A DNA stretch of 64,000 nucleotides, from NCBI RefSeq assembly GCF_005048855.1, contig NZ_SUME01000001.1, positions 558,001-622,000 on the forward strand, written 5' to 3'. The position numbers and the translations under genes were made by a program. The DNA comes from Sphingobacterium olei (GTDB lineage: Bacteria; Bacteroidota; Bacteroidia; Sphingobacteriales; Sphingobacteriaceae). Under the pieces are notes generated by a model that saw nothing but the letters and a program-made list of their open reading frames with translations, made no database searches and was not told the DNA's origin. Shown piece after piece: positions 25,852 to 35,379 of the stretch; position 1 is the stretch's first letter, and each line of letters begins with the position of its first letter.

Positions 25852-26802
25852 ATGAGAGATATCAGCCGTAAACAAATGACATTACGAACAGCTCATGCCA
25901 TAGCTGTAGTCTACTGTTCTGAAGAAACCATTCGCTTGGTCGAGTGTGATCAGCTTCCGAAAGGAAATTTATTTGATGTCGCCCGCGCGGCGGGGTTTAT
26001 AGGAGCAAAGTTAACACCACAGTTTTTATCGCATTGTCACCCTGTCGGAATAGATGGAATGGATCTTTTCTTCGAGTACCTTTCCGGTACAACGCATCCG
26101 ACCTATTTTTCAGATCCGAATCTTCCATCTTCCGGAATATTGATTTCAGTGAACGCTAAATCCATAGGTCGTACAGGGGTAGAAATGGAGTCACTCGCGG
26201 CAGCAAGTATAGCCGCATTAGAAATTTACGATATGTTAAAACCTGTTGATCAAAAGCTGGAAATCGGAAACATAAAACTATGTCAGAAAACAGGAGGGAA
26301 ATCTGAGAACCACGCGTACTTAGGCATGATATCGACGTGTGCCATATTGGTATGTTCTGATGCTATTGCGGCGGGCACGCGAGCCGATAAAAGTGGTCTG
26401 CTTATTAAAGAGATCTTGGAAAGCTACAAGACAAATATCATCGACTATCAGATTGTACCCGACGAAAAGACGCTGATACAAAGTCAGATTCAGAAATGGG
26501 TAGCAGCAGATGTTCATTTTATCTTCACAACAGGCGGAACGGGTCTAGGTCCCCGAGATCATACGGTAGCGGCTGTTTCAGAGATATTAGAGCGAGATGC
26601 AGATGGTATTACTGAGGCAATGAGAGCTTTTGGGCAAATGCGGACACCAATGGCTATGATGAGCCGTTCGGTGGCGGGTGCAATAAAACAAAGTCTTATT
26701 ATAACACTTCCGGGGAGTAGCAACGGTGCACGGGAATCGTTGGATGCGATTTTACCGGGTGTTTTTCATGCTCGAAAAATGATGTTGGGAGGAGGGCATT
26801 AA
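25852..26802 (+). CDS. Bifunctional MoaC-MoaB/MogA molybdopterin biosynthesis protein
   Basis: A 316-aa fusion. Residues 1-150 are MoaC (cyclic pyranopterin monophosphate synthase): KGNLFDVARAAGFIGAKLTP, SHCHPVGIDG and GVEMESLAAASIAALEIYDM. Residues about 160-316 are MoaB/MogA (molybdopterin adenylyltransferase-like): FTTGGTGLGPRDHTV and TLPGSSNGARESLDAILPG. It thus joins an early and a late step of Mo-cofactor synthesis in one chain. The MoaC block has SHCHP where LCHP is typical. It is first in the operon; moeA begins 2 bp after the stop. Confidence 0.93.
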   Translation: MRDISRKQMTLRTAHAIAVVYCSEETIRLVECDQLPKGNLFDVARAAGFIGAKLTPQFLSHCHPVGIDGMDLFFEYLSGTTHPTYFSDPNLPSSGILISVNAKSIGRTGVEMESLAAASIAALEIYDMLKPVDQKLEIGNIKLCQKTGGKSENHAYLGMISTCAILVCSDAIAAGTRADKSGLLIKEILESYKTNIIDYQIVPDEKTLIQSQIQKWVAADVHFIFTTGGTGLGPRDHTVAAVSEILERDADGITEAMRAFGQMRTPMAMMSRSVAGAIKQSLIITLPGSSNGARESLDAILPGVFHARKMMLGGGH

Positions 26803-26804
26803 AA

Positions 26805-27989
26805 ATGGAAACGTTTGATAGCGCAAAACGATTACTTCACGAAGCCGCATCTTCATTCGGATGTGAAGAGGTGGAACTACATGAAGCTGATAATCGAATT
26901 TTAGCTGTAGATATAGTTGCTGATCGCGATTATCCTCCTTTTAATAGGGCGGCAATGGATGGTTATGCATTCCGGTTTAAAGATTGGAAAAGAGGTATGC
27001 GTATCTATGAGATTGTGGAAGTAATATATGCCGGGGCACAGCATAAGCAGGAATTGAAAAAAGGACAATGTTATAAAATCATGACCGGAGCAGCCTGCCC
27101 CGATGGAACTAACGTAATCATTAAAAGCGAAGATGCGATCGAAGAGTCAGATACCGTAAGCTTTACAGTAGATCGCCTTGCAGAATTTCAGCATATCGCT
27201 CGGCGCGGTGAGGATGTCAAACAATATGAAATAGTTGTGCACGCACCTCAAAAATGTAATTCGCAGTTAATTAGTGTATTAGCTGCTTTGGGTGTGTCGC
27301 GCGTGCCCGTTTATATCCTTCCTACGGTGTCTGTTGTGACTACCGGTTCCGAAGTCGTACAACCTAATTTACCGATAAGTCATTTTCAAATTAGAAACAG
27401 CAATCAGTTTCTGTTAAGGTCCTTACTAAAAAAATGGTCTATCATACCAAAATTTTGTACACATGTTGTTGATGACATGCTGTCGCTCCAAGCAGTACTC
27501 ATGGAGGCATTAAAAAACAAGATCACGATAATAAATGGAGGTGTGTCAGCGGGAGATGCCGATTACATCCCTATGGTTATGAAAAGACTGGGAGTGGAAG
27601 TTCTGTTTCATAAAGTATCTATCAAACCGGGGAAACCGATTTTAGTTGGTCAGACAACATCAGGTGGAATTATATTTGCCTTGCCGGGCAATCCTTTATC
27701 GTGCCTTGTGACCTTTACGGTATTTGTAGAAGAATACCTGTATCGCAGTTTTCAATATAAAGAACGTGTGATCTATAAGCTTCCGATGTTAGAATCTAGA
27801 TCTAAGAAAAGTAACCTAACCGAGTTTTTCCCCGTAAAAATCCATCCATCAGATGGCAGATTATGTATGCTGACGTATAACGGTTCCGGGGATATCACCG
27901 CTGTACTGGGAGCAGACGGCATAGCAATACATCCTCACGACATAACAGAAATCGTACAACAGAGCTGTATATATTTTTATCGATTATAG
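26805..27989 (+). CDS. moeA: Molybdopterin molybdotransferase MoeA
   Basis: The 394-aa protein has the MoeA layout: the N-terminal domain with FNRAAMDGYAFR (about residues 46-57), GAACPDGTNVIIKSED, then a MogA-like domain with TTGSEV, NGGVSAGDADYIP and FALPGNPLSCLV. MoeA inserts molybdate into adenylylated molybdopterin, the step after the MogA-type half of the preceding protein. Its ATG lies 2 bp after the moaCB stop. A 36-bp gap separates it from the transporter gene. Confidence 0.96.
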   Translation: METFDSAKRLLHEAASSFGCEEVELHEADNRILAVDIVADRDYPPFNRAAMDGYAFRFKDWKRGMRIYEIVEVIYAGAQHKQELKKGQCYKIMTGAACPDGTNVIIKSEDAIEESDTVSFTVDRLAEFQHIARRGEDVKQYEIVVHAPQKCNSQLISVLAALGVSRVPVYILPTVSVVTTGSEVVQPNLPISHFQIRNSNQFLLRSLLKKWSIIPKFCTHVVDDMLSLQAVLMEALKNKITIINGGVSAGDADYIPMVMKRLGVEVLFHKVSIKPGKPILVGQTTSGGIIFALPGNPLSCLVTFTVFVEEYLYRSFQYKERVIYKLPMLESRSKKSNLTEFFPVKIHPSDGRLCMLTYNGSGDITAVLGADGIAIHPHDITEIVQQSCIYFYRL

Positions 27990-28025
27990 TAATTAATTAT
28001 TCATCTCAACCTAAAACTACAACTT

Positions 28026-29366
28026 ATGAAAGAAACACTAAAGCCATTAGCCACGCTCCGCATCTTTTCAATCAAGGGCATCCAGATGCGTACTTTTCAC
28101 ATTACCTGGATCACGTTCTTTTTCTGTTTTTTTGGTTGGTTTGGTGTAGCGCCGTTAATGCCGCTTATAAGAGAACAATTAAATTTAAGTAAAAGTGAGA
28201 TCGGAAACATTATTATCGCATCTGTTTCTGCTACTATTATAGCACGGCTAATCATCGGGAAATTATGTGATACATTAGGGCCAAGACTATCCTATACTAT
28301 ATTGTTAGCGATAGGTTCCCTTCCCGTTATGCTCATTGGCTTAAGTAACAGCTATGAATCATTTTTACTGTTTAGATTTTTTATCGGTATAATAGGTGCA
28401 TCGTTTGTCATTACCCAGTTTCATACATCTATGATGTTCGCGCCTAGTGTAGTTGGCACGGCCAATGCAGTGACTGGAGGGTGGGGAAACCTAGGAGGAG
28501 GAGTAACGAACCTAGTTATGCCACTAATTGCGGCGGGTTTTGTGGGAATGGGATTAGTAAGTAATTCCGATTCTTGGCGAGTAGCAATGGTAGTACCCGG
28601 CGTTATTTTACTGATAATGGCGTTTATTTACTACAGATATACGAAAGATACTCCCGAGGGTAACTATGATGAGTTAGCTATCAGAAAGAGTAAGAATAAA
28701 AAAGCAGAAAAAGGAACTTTTATAAAAGCGTTAAAGGATTATCGTGTATGGATTTTAACGTTTGCTTATGCTGCATGTTTTGGAATTGAGATTACCGTTG
28801 ATAACGTTGCTGCGACATTTTTTATAGATCAGTTCGGGACGAGTATGATCATGGCGGGTGCAATGGCTGGTATATTTGGCGGAATGAATCTTTTTGCCAG
28901 GGCTTTGGGAGGTATCGTAAGTGATAAAATAGGCAGATCCTATGGTTTAAAAGGTAAAGGTATTCTGTTGGGCGGTTTGTTAATTTTAGAAGGTATAGGA
29001 ATAGGATTGTTTGCACAGTCACATACGCTTACCATAGCGATAATAACGATGTTGTTGTTTGCACTCTTCCTGAAAATGGCAAATGGCTGTACCTATGGTA
29101 TTGTACCTTTTATCAACAAAGATTCGATCGGTACGATAAGTGGGATAGTAGGTGCCGGCGGAAATATAGGGGCTATGTTTGTTGGATTTTTGTTTAAATC
29201 TGAGAACCTAACCTACGCAGATGCCTTTCGATATATTGGTATTGGTGTCACAATAATAGGCGTAATTGTAGTTATTACCAAGTTTCAATTGAAAACTCTT
29301 GAGAAGCCGGTTTCGGTTCCTCTTGAATTAGAAGATAAACAACACATTCTTCATGAGCAGGGATAA
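28026..29366 (+). CDS. Nitrate/nitrite MFS transporter (NarK/NasA type)
   Basis: The 446-aa protein has twelve predicted helices with nitrate-transporter signatures: TWITFFFCFFGWFGVAPLMP near the N-terminus, NAVTGGWGNLGGGVTNLVMP (about residues 148-167) and SGIVGAGGNIGAMFVG (about 366-381). The two Gly-rich nitrate signature motifs are both intact. It imports nitrate or exchanges it with nitrite. It stands between the cofactor genes and the reductase and overlaps the reductase start by 14 bp, so translation of the two is probably coupled. Confidence 0.95.
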   Translation: MKETLKPLATLRIFSIKGIQMRTFHITWITFFFCFFGWFGVAPLMPLIREQLNLSKSEIGNIIIASVSATIIARLIIGKLCDTLGPRLSYTILLAIGSLPVMLIGLSNSYESFLLFRFFIGIIGASFVITQFHTSMMFAPSVVGTANAVTGGWGNLGGGVTNLVMPLIAAGFVGMGLVSNSDSWRVAMVVPGVILLIMAFIYYRYTKDTPEGNYDELAIRKSKNKKAEKGTFIKALKDYRVWILTFAYAACFGIEITVDNVAATFFIDQFGTSMIMAGAMAGIFGGMNLFARALGGIVSDKIGRSYGLKGKGILLGGLLILEGIGIGLFAQSHTLTIAIITMLLFALFLKMANGCTYGIVPFINKDSIGTISGIVGAGGNIGAMFVGFLFKSENLTYADAFRYIGIGVTIIGVIVVITKFQLKTLEKPVSVPLELEDKQHILHEQG

Positions 29367-32300
29367 ACAAGAAACTTTTACCAGTACTTGCTGCTATTGT
29401 GGCGTAGGCTGTGGTGTTGAGGTTAAAATCGAAAGCAAGGGCACCGTTTCCGTAAAAGGAGATCAGGATCACCCGGTTAATAGAGGGATGCTTTGTAGCA
29501 AGGGACTCAATTTGCAATATACGGTAAATGATAAATCGGACCGTCTATTGTATCCGCAGATGCGTTATAATAAAAATATGCCTTTACAGCGTACATCTTG
29601 GGATGCTGCGCTGGATCGCACGGTCGCGGTATTCAAAACTTTTATTGAAAAATACGGGCCAAATTCTGTTGCGTTTTATGCTTCCGGTCAATGTCTTACG
29701 GAAGAATATTATGTAATAAACAAGCTGATAAAGGGGTTTATTGGCAGCAATAACATGGATACTAATTCACGTTTATGCATGAGTAGCGCGGTTACCGCAT
29801 ACAAAATGACATTAGGAGAAGACAGTGTACCCATATGTTATGACGATATCGAGATAGCAGATTGTTTTTTGGTAACGGGTGCAAATCCTGCCTGGTGTCA
29901 TCCTATTTTATGGCGACGTGTTGAAGCGCACAAATCCACCAATCCGCATATTAAGATTATTGTAGTTGATCCACGTGTTACCGATTCTTGTTCATTAGCT
30001 GATCTGCATCTACAGATTAATCCCGGTACTGACATTGTGCTCAACTATGCGATAGGAAGGGTATTAATCGAAAACAATCAGATAGATAACGATTTTATCC
30101 ATGATCACACTGAGGGATTTGAAGTCTATACACAACGTGTCTTTGAAAAGTCTGTTTCCGAAGCTGCAATCATCTGTGGTGTGCACGAGGAGTCCATCCG
30201 GTTGGCTGCCGAATACATAGGCAATGCAAAAGGTTTCTTAAGTCTTTGGACGATGGGACTTAACCAAAGCGCAATTGGTGTGAATAAAAATTTGAGTCTT
30301 ATCAACCTGAATCTAATTACCGGAAAAATCGGAAAGCCCGGTAGTGGCCCTTTTTCGCTGACCGGACAACCCAATGCAATGGGGGGGCGGGAGGTTGGTG
30401 GTTTAGCTAACTTACTGCCCGCACATCGGGATTTATCCAATGAGGAACATCGAAAAGAAGTTCAGAAATTTTGGGGTGGCACTACGATATCAGGTGAGAC
30501 AGGGTTCACAGCAACGGAGATGTTCGAAGCACTCCATGACGGACGGCTGAAAGCGATATGGATTTTGTGTACGAATCCAATGACGAGCCTACCAAACGCG
30601 CGATTTGCAGAGGAGGCTTTAAAAAAGGCAAAATTTGTGGTCGTGCAGGAGATTACTGATAAAGCCCAAACGTTGCCTTATGCGGATGTTATTTTACCTG
30701 CGGCAGCATGGGCAGAAAAGGAGGGTACCATGACAAATTCTGAACGTCGGATAAGTCACCTTCATAAAATCATTGATCCTCCGGGTGAGGCGTTACCAGA
30801 TGCGGAAATTATTTGCCGGTTCGCTAAGAAAATGGGCTATAAAGGTTTTGATTACTCCCATCCATCGGATATTTATAAAGAGCATTGCAAGCTTTCCGCT
30901 AAAACGAATACAAACGTTGACGGGTTAGACTATGCGCTTATAGATAGCAGCAAAACCGTACAGTGGCCTTTTCAGAAAAGAAAGCGGATTGGAACAGCGA
31001 GGTTGTTTACTGATCACGTATTCTATACGCCAAGCAAAAAAGCAATTATACATAGCCCTGTCGATGTGCTGACAAGTGAACTTCCCGATTCAGAATTTCC
31101 TTTTATTCTTACAACAGGAAGAATCAGGGATCAATGGCATACCATGTCTAAAACGGGTAAGGTAAGTAAGCTTAAACAGCATATTAAAGAAACATTTTTA
31201 GAAATTCATTCTGTCGATGCCGAACGATTGCATATAACAGATGATCAAATTGTATGCGTACAATCCAGGCGCGGAAAAGTACAAGTTAAGACCAGGATTA
31301 CGGATAGTATTAAGCCGGGAGTTGTCTTTCTCCCCATGCATTGGGGAAAGGCGTTGGGAAGTGATCTGCATAGAACGAACAATTTAACAAGCTCATACAT
31401 AGATCCATTATCAAAAGAACCTGATTTTAAATATTGCGCAGTTCATATCGAGCCATTTTCAAAGCCATTTCAAAAAATTGTAATAGTAGGCGCAGGTGCG
31501 GGGGCATTCGGATTTGTAAAATCGTATAGGACGCTAAATGAATTGGACGAGATTACGGTTTTCAGTAATGAAGATCAGCCATTTTACAACAGAGTCATGT
31601 TACCTCACTATGTAAGTGGAGAGCAGGGATGGGAGCAGCTCGTGAAAATGAAAGATGAAGAGGAAAATGAGTATAACATCAAACACCTGCGTGGGATAGG
31701 TGTCCAGCGTATAGATCGTGAAAATAAATATGTAGTTGATTCCCGAGGAAGGAAGACTCCTTATGATATCTTGATTTTAGCTACCGGTAGTCGTGCTACA
31801 TTACCTAAGAATGTACCAAAATTACCTGGTATCTTTACGATGAGAAGACGGGATGACGCAGATAATTTAAAGAAATATTTACCGAAAAATCCGCATGTCG
31901 TCATTGTAGGTGGAGGTTTGTTGGGCTTGGAAATGGCAGCATCATTACGGGAAATAGGTGTCAAGATCACAGTAGTACAAAGGGTATCCCGTTTTCTGAA
32001 TAGACAGTTAGATATATTAGGCAGTCAGATGTTACATGAGGAAATGGTAGAACAGGGCTGCGATATATATTACAATGATGAGGTGCAACTGTACTATGGA
32101 AGAAGTAAATTAACAAAGGTTGAACTGAAAAGTGGGACGCAGATAAAATGCGATGCGATCATTTTGGCAATTGGTACGACTCCGAATATTGAATTGGCTA
32201 GGGAGGCAGGACTGTTTTGCAAAAGAGGTGTTGTAGTAAATGAACGCCTGCAAACGAGCGACCCAAATATCTATGCAATAGGTGAAATTGCTGAATTTAA

Positions 32301-32877
32301 CGGTACGCTTTATGGAATTACCGCCGCAGCAGAACAACAGGCAGCGGTTGTTGCAAAATTTCACAATGGAGATGTGGGAAGCCATTATACAGGTAGTTTA
32401 TTTATGAATATTATCAAAATCCAAGGGTTTGATCTTTGTAGTATCGGCCTCAGCGAATCACCTAATGAGGAGTATGAGGAAGTCGTCTTTATCGATAAGG
32501 CAAAGCGCTATTACAAAAAATGTATTATACATCAGGATCGTCTTGTGGGTACCGTACTTATCGGAGATAAGAATGAGTTTTTAGAATTTAAAGATCTTAT
32601 TGCAAATAAAACTGAACTAAGCGATAAAAGGCTTCAACTGCTACGAAGTGGTAACAAAGCTGAGCCTCTTATAGGGAAACTCGTTTGTAGCTGCAGTCAA
32701 GTTGGGACAGGTAATCTGACTCGAAAAATAGAATCGGGCTGTACAGATCTGCAGCAGCTGTGTGAAACTACGGGAGCAGGTATGGGGTGCGGATCTTGTC
32801 GACCAGAGGTGAAATCCATTTTGGACCAGTTCTTAGCAACAGCAGTTATAGCGGAGGAGGTGCCAATTGAAAACTAA
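29353..32877 (+). CDS. Fused assimilatory nitrate reductase: Mo-bisMGD catalytic + FAD/NAD reductase + BFD [2Fe-2S]
   Basis: At 1174 aa this is far longer than ordinary NasC/NarB (about 700-750). Residues 1-690: molybdopterin oxidoreductase with an N-terminal 4Fe-4S site (Cys13, 16, 20 and a fourth in GMLCSKG) and the Mo-ligand segment NSRLCMSSAVTAYK. Residues about 705-1100: a pyridine-nucleotide-disulfide-type reductase with FAD motif IVIVGAGAGAFGF and NAD motif VVIVGGGLLGLEMA, similar to the N-terminal half of NirB/NasB. Residues about 1112-1165: BFD-like domain LVCSCSQVG...GAGMGCGSCRPEV. Electrons could go NAD(P)H to FAD to 2Fe-2S to 4Fe-4S to Mo within one chain. It starts inside the transporter gene and ends inside the next. 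Confidence 0.93.
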   Translation: MSRDKQETFTSTCCYCGVGCGVEVKIESKGTVSVKGDQDHPVNRGMLCSKGLNLQYTVNDKSDRLLYPQMRYNKNMPLQRTSWDAALDRTVAVFKTFIEKYGPNSVAFYASGQCLTEEYYVINKLIKGFIGSNNMDTNSRLCMSSAVTAYKMTLGEDSVPICYDDIEIADCFLVTGANPAWCHPILWRRVEAHKSTNPHIKIIVVDPRVTDSCSLADLHLQINPGTDIVLNYAIGRVLIENNQIDNDFIHDHTEGFEVYTQRVFEKSVSEAAIICGVHEESIRLAAEYIGNAKGFLSLWTMGLNQSAIGVNKNLSLINLNLITGKIGKPGSGPFSLTGQPNAMGGREVGGLANLLPAHRDLSNEEHRKEVQKFWGGTTISGETGFTATEMFEALHDGRLKAIWILCTNPMTSLPNARFAEEALKKAKFVVVQEITDKAQTLPYADVILPAAAWAEKEGTMTNSERRISHLHKIIDPPGEALPDAEIICRFAKKMGYKGFDYSHPSDIYKEHCKLSAKTNTNVDGLDYALIDSSKTVQWPFQKRKRIGTARLFTDHVFYTPSKKAIIHSPVDVLTSELPDSEFPFILTTGRIRDQWHTMSKTGKVSKLKQHIKETFLEIHSVDAERLHITDDQIVCVQSRRGKVQVKTRITDSIKPGVVFLPMHWGKALGSDLHRTNNLTSSYIDPLSKEPDFKYCAVHIEPFSKPFQKIVIVGAGAGAFGFVKSYRTLNELDEITVFSNEDQPFYNRVMLPHYVSGEQGWEQLVKMKDEEENEYNIKHLRGIGVQRIDRENKYVVDSRGRKTPYDILILATGSRATLPKNVPKLPGIFTMRRRDDADNLKKYLPKNPHVVIVGGGLLGLEMAASLREIGVKITVVQRVSRFLNRQLDILGSQMLHEEMVEQGCDIYYNDEVQLYYGRSKLTKVELKSGTQIKCDAIILAIGTTPNIELAREAGLFCKRGVVVNERLQTSDPNIYAIGEIAEFNGTLYGITAAAEQQAAVVAKFHNGDVGSHYTGSLFMNIIKIQGFDLCSIGLSESPNEEYEEVVFIDKAKRYYKKCIIHQDRLVGTVLIGDKNEFLEFKDLIANKTELSDKRLQLLRSGNKAEPLIGKLVCSCSQVGTGNLTRKIESGCTDLQQLCETTGAGMGCGSCRPEVKSILDQFLATAVIAEEVPIEN

Positions 32878-34360
32878 TATAACAACAGTACATCATATAA
32901 AAGTAAACCTGCGGGGTGGAATTGTCGCAGTAGGGGATCTATTGCCTATTTTAGAAGTTTTACAACAGGTAGGTATCAAAGAAGTTAGATTTGGTACGCG
33001 ACAACAGCTCTATTTTGAGGTAAAGGATGATGAACTTGAGCAAATAGAATATGGGTTTTTAAGCACCGATAGTGAATTTGAAATTGATAGCGATGATTAT
33101 CCGAATATTGTGAGCTCTTATGTTACAGACGACCTGTTTACGCAGTCTACTTGGCTACGTGAGGGAGTTTATCGCGATGTCCTGGATTCCTTTAACCATA
33201 GACCGAAGCTTAAAGTCAATCTCGTAGACAATAGTCAGTCGTTAGTGCCTTTATTTACGGGAAATTTAAATTTCATTTCATCAGAAGTCAGTAATTATTG
33301 GTACCTGTATGTTCGATTTCCGAAGACCAATATCTTGTATTGTTGGTCGTCTTTAATCTATTCCTTCGACATCTCCTCCGTCTGTCAGAACATAGAAGCA
33401 GTTATATGGGAAGAGCCAGGTCTATTTGTTGGCTGCGAAGAAATTGATGGAACTCTATTAGAGGAGAAGGTAAAGGACAAAGGAAATTATTTTTCGCAAG
33501 CATTAACGGCTCCTTTGATGACGGATGAATTTCAATTGCCCTATTACGAAGGGTTTAATAAATATAATGATAAGTTCTGGTTGGGCATTTATAGACGCAG
33601 TGAGCTTTTTTCTGTAGATTTTCTGTCGGATATCTGTACGGTATGTGCTAAAACCCGAGTAGCACAGATTTATACCACCCCATGGAAATCCATTATTATA
33701 AAGGGGATCCGAGCTTCAGATAGGAAGTTGTGGAATGGTGTGCTCAATAAGCACCGAATCAACGTACGTCATGCCTCGAATGAGCTGAACTGGCAAACGG
33801 AGGATATTTGTGATTATGGCTTGGCCCTTAAGCACGAGCTGATCTCGCATTTTGATCGAATGGATTTAAGAACATTTAAATTGTGCTTTGCGATAAAAAC
33901 AAATCCAAAAAGCAGTCTTTTTGGTTCTATTATTATAAAGCAATTATTTCTTGATGCAGATGGCGAGTGGTTTGATGTACTACATACCGTAGATTTCAAT
34001 CCGAATTCCAAGAATCTGATCCATTATGAACACAGGGTTTCGAGATCAGGCCTGATTGATGTATTGACGAGCTTATGTAGTTACTACTACGAATTGCAGG
34101 AAACGAAATCAAACATGTCAACATTCGATCAGGTAGATTACGCTTCAACCAATGAAACATCTCAAGAGGTAGTTGTCATCCATCAATGTACGAAATGTTT
34201 GAGCTTATACGATCCCGAATGGGGCGACGAGGTAGCGAGCATAGAACCTGGAATTGCATTTTCCGCATTGGATGATACCTATTGCTGTTCCATCTGTAAT
34301 GCAGATAAAGAATACTTTATTGCTGTAAATAAGAAAACCTTAGAAATAATAAACGCATGA
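32867..34360 (+). CDS. Sulfite/nitrite reductase-like protein lacking cofactor cysteines, fused to rubredoxin
   Basis: The 497-aa protein reads TTG at 32867 behind GGAGGAGG and overlaps the reductase stop. Residues about 10-50 (KVNLRGGIVAVGDLLPILEV, VRFGTRQQLYF) and about 240-300 (RVAQIYTTPWKSIIIKGI) resemble the two ferredoxin-like half-domains of siroheme nitrite/sulfite reductases. The Cys-x5-Cys...Cys-x3-Cys ligands for 4Fe-4S and siroheme are not present anywhere. The C-terminus has rubredoxin: CTKC...CCSIC at about residues 442-482, giving a CxxC pair twice. It may be an electron carrier or scaffold for the nitrate reductase. Related proteins are, I believe, annotated simply as rubredoxin in Flavobacteriia. 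Confidence 0.75.
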   Translation: MKTNITTVHHIKVNLRGGIVAVGDLLPILEVLQQVGIKEVRFGTRQQLYFEVKDDELEQIEYGFLSTDSEFEIDSDDYPNIVSSYVTDDLFTQSTWLREGVYRDVLDSFNHRPKLKVNLVDNSQSLVPLFTGNLNFISSEVSNYWYLYVRFPKTNILYCWSSLIYSFDISSVCQNIEAVIWEEPGLFVGCEEIDGTLLEEKVKDKGNYFSQALTAPLMTDEFQLPYYEGFNKYNDKFWLGIYRRSELFSVDFLSDICTVCAKTRVAQIYTTPWKSIIIKGIRASDRKLWNGVLNKHRINVRHASNELNWQTEDICDYGLALKHELISHFDRMDLRTFKLCFAIKTNPKSSLFGSIIIKQLFLDADGEWFDVLHTVDFNPNSKNLIHYEHRVSRSGLIDVLTSLCSYYYELQETKSNMSTFDQVDYASTNETSQEVVVIHQCTKCLSLYDPEWGDEVASIEPGIAFSALDDTYCCSICNADKEYFIAVNKKTLEIINA

Positions 34361-34371
34361 ATATAGATGCT

Positions 34372-34379
34372 TATCTTTG
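34372..34379 (+). promoter_or_regulatory. TATCTTTG box before moaA
   Basis: A perfect TAnnTTTG match 12 bp before the moaA ATG at 34392, without a clear -33 TTTG. It might be an internal promoter letting moaA-mobA be expressed apart from the nitrate genes. Confidence 0.35.
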
Positions 34380-34391
34380 ATGTTTTATGTG

Positions 34392-35345
34392 ATGGAAAAA
34401 ATTCAAGACCAATTTGGTAGGTCGTTTCGTACGTTGCGCATAAGTTTGATAAATACATGCAATTTTGCTTGCACATATTGTGTATGCAGTGATGCGCCGA
34501 TCAAACAGGAAGAGCCAGAAGGTCTCATTTTTAGTGTTGATCAGCTCTTACAGGTGATAAAAGAGCTGCATCAGCGTCTGGGACTGAGAACCATAAGACT
34601 TACTGGAGGTGAGCCACTATTATATAAACAACTATCTCCGCTGATACAGGGAATAATAAGATTGGGTATAAAGGATATTAAACTTACTACCAATGGTCTG
34701 TTACTTGGACGGATGGCAGCCGAACTTAGATCCAGTGGATTATTGTCTGTCAATGTCTCTTTGGATGCGATGGATCCCGCTGTCTTTTTTAAAATAACCC
34801 GTCGAGACCGGTTATCGCAGGTTTTAGATGGAATTAAAGCCGCCAAAGCAGTAGGTTTAAATGTCAAACTTAATGCAGTGATCATAAGGAGGCAAAACGA
34901 GTGTCAGGTCCTACCTTTATTAAGGTTTGCGTTTCAGCAAAAAATAAAAGTTCGCTTCTTGGAATTAATGCCCATGGGACATTTATTCGGGACAGAGAAA
35001 TCTGATTTATTTTCACAACAAGAACTGCTTGCCCTTATTTCTGAACATTATACGATTACGAAGCAACCGAAGGAAAATGCAGCTACGGCAACTTATTGGA
35101 AGACCTCGGAAGGTGAATTTGGCATTATTGCAAATGAAAGCGAACCCTTTTGCGGAGATTGTGATAGGCTACGGCTAGATATGAAAGGAAATATCTATGG
35201 ATGTTTAAGTAGCAATCAACCTATTCCCATAAGAGATCTAACACAAGGAGTACATTTTGACAGACAATTAGAAAAGGCGCTGAGGCAGAAACAAACATTG
35301 AAATTTACTGGGAGCAACTTGAGTATGCTTGATATAGGAGGGTAA
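34392..35345 (+). CDS. moaA: GTP 3',8-cyclase MoaA
   Basis: A radical SAM enzyme of about 317 aa that makes the first molybdopterin intermediate together with MoaC. The SAM-cluster motif is C23-x3-C27-x2-C30 (NTCNFACTYC), the second 4Fe-4S site is in FCGDCDRLRL...YGC, and the protein ends in the required Gly-Gly (LDIGG). RLTGGEPLLYKQL and TTNGLLLGR are intact. ATG 34392 (MEKIQDQFGR) is preferred over upstream TTG/ATG codons that overlap the promoter-like box. It follows the rubredoxin-like gene by 31 bp. Confidence 0.95.
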   Translation: MEKIQDQFGRSFRTLRISLINTCNFACTYCVCSDAPIKQEEPEGLIFSVDQLLQVIKELHQRLGLRTIRLTGGEPLLYKQLSPLIQGIIRLGIKDIKLTTNGLLLGRMAAELRSSGLLSVNVSLDAMDPAVFFKITRRDRLSQVLDGIKAAKAVGLNVKLNAVIIRRQNECQVLPLLRFAFQQKIKVRFLELMPMGHLFGTEKSDLFSQQELLALISEHYTITKQPKENAATATYWKTSEGEFGIIANESEPFCGDCDRLRLDMKGNIYGCLSSNQPIPIRDLTQGVHFDRQLEKALRQKQTLKFTGSNLSMLDIGG

Positions 35346-35379
35346 GAATTACCATGGAAATTTATGCCATTTTAAAAGA

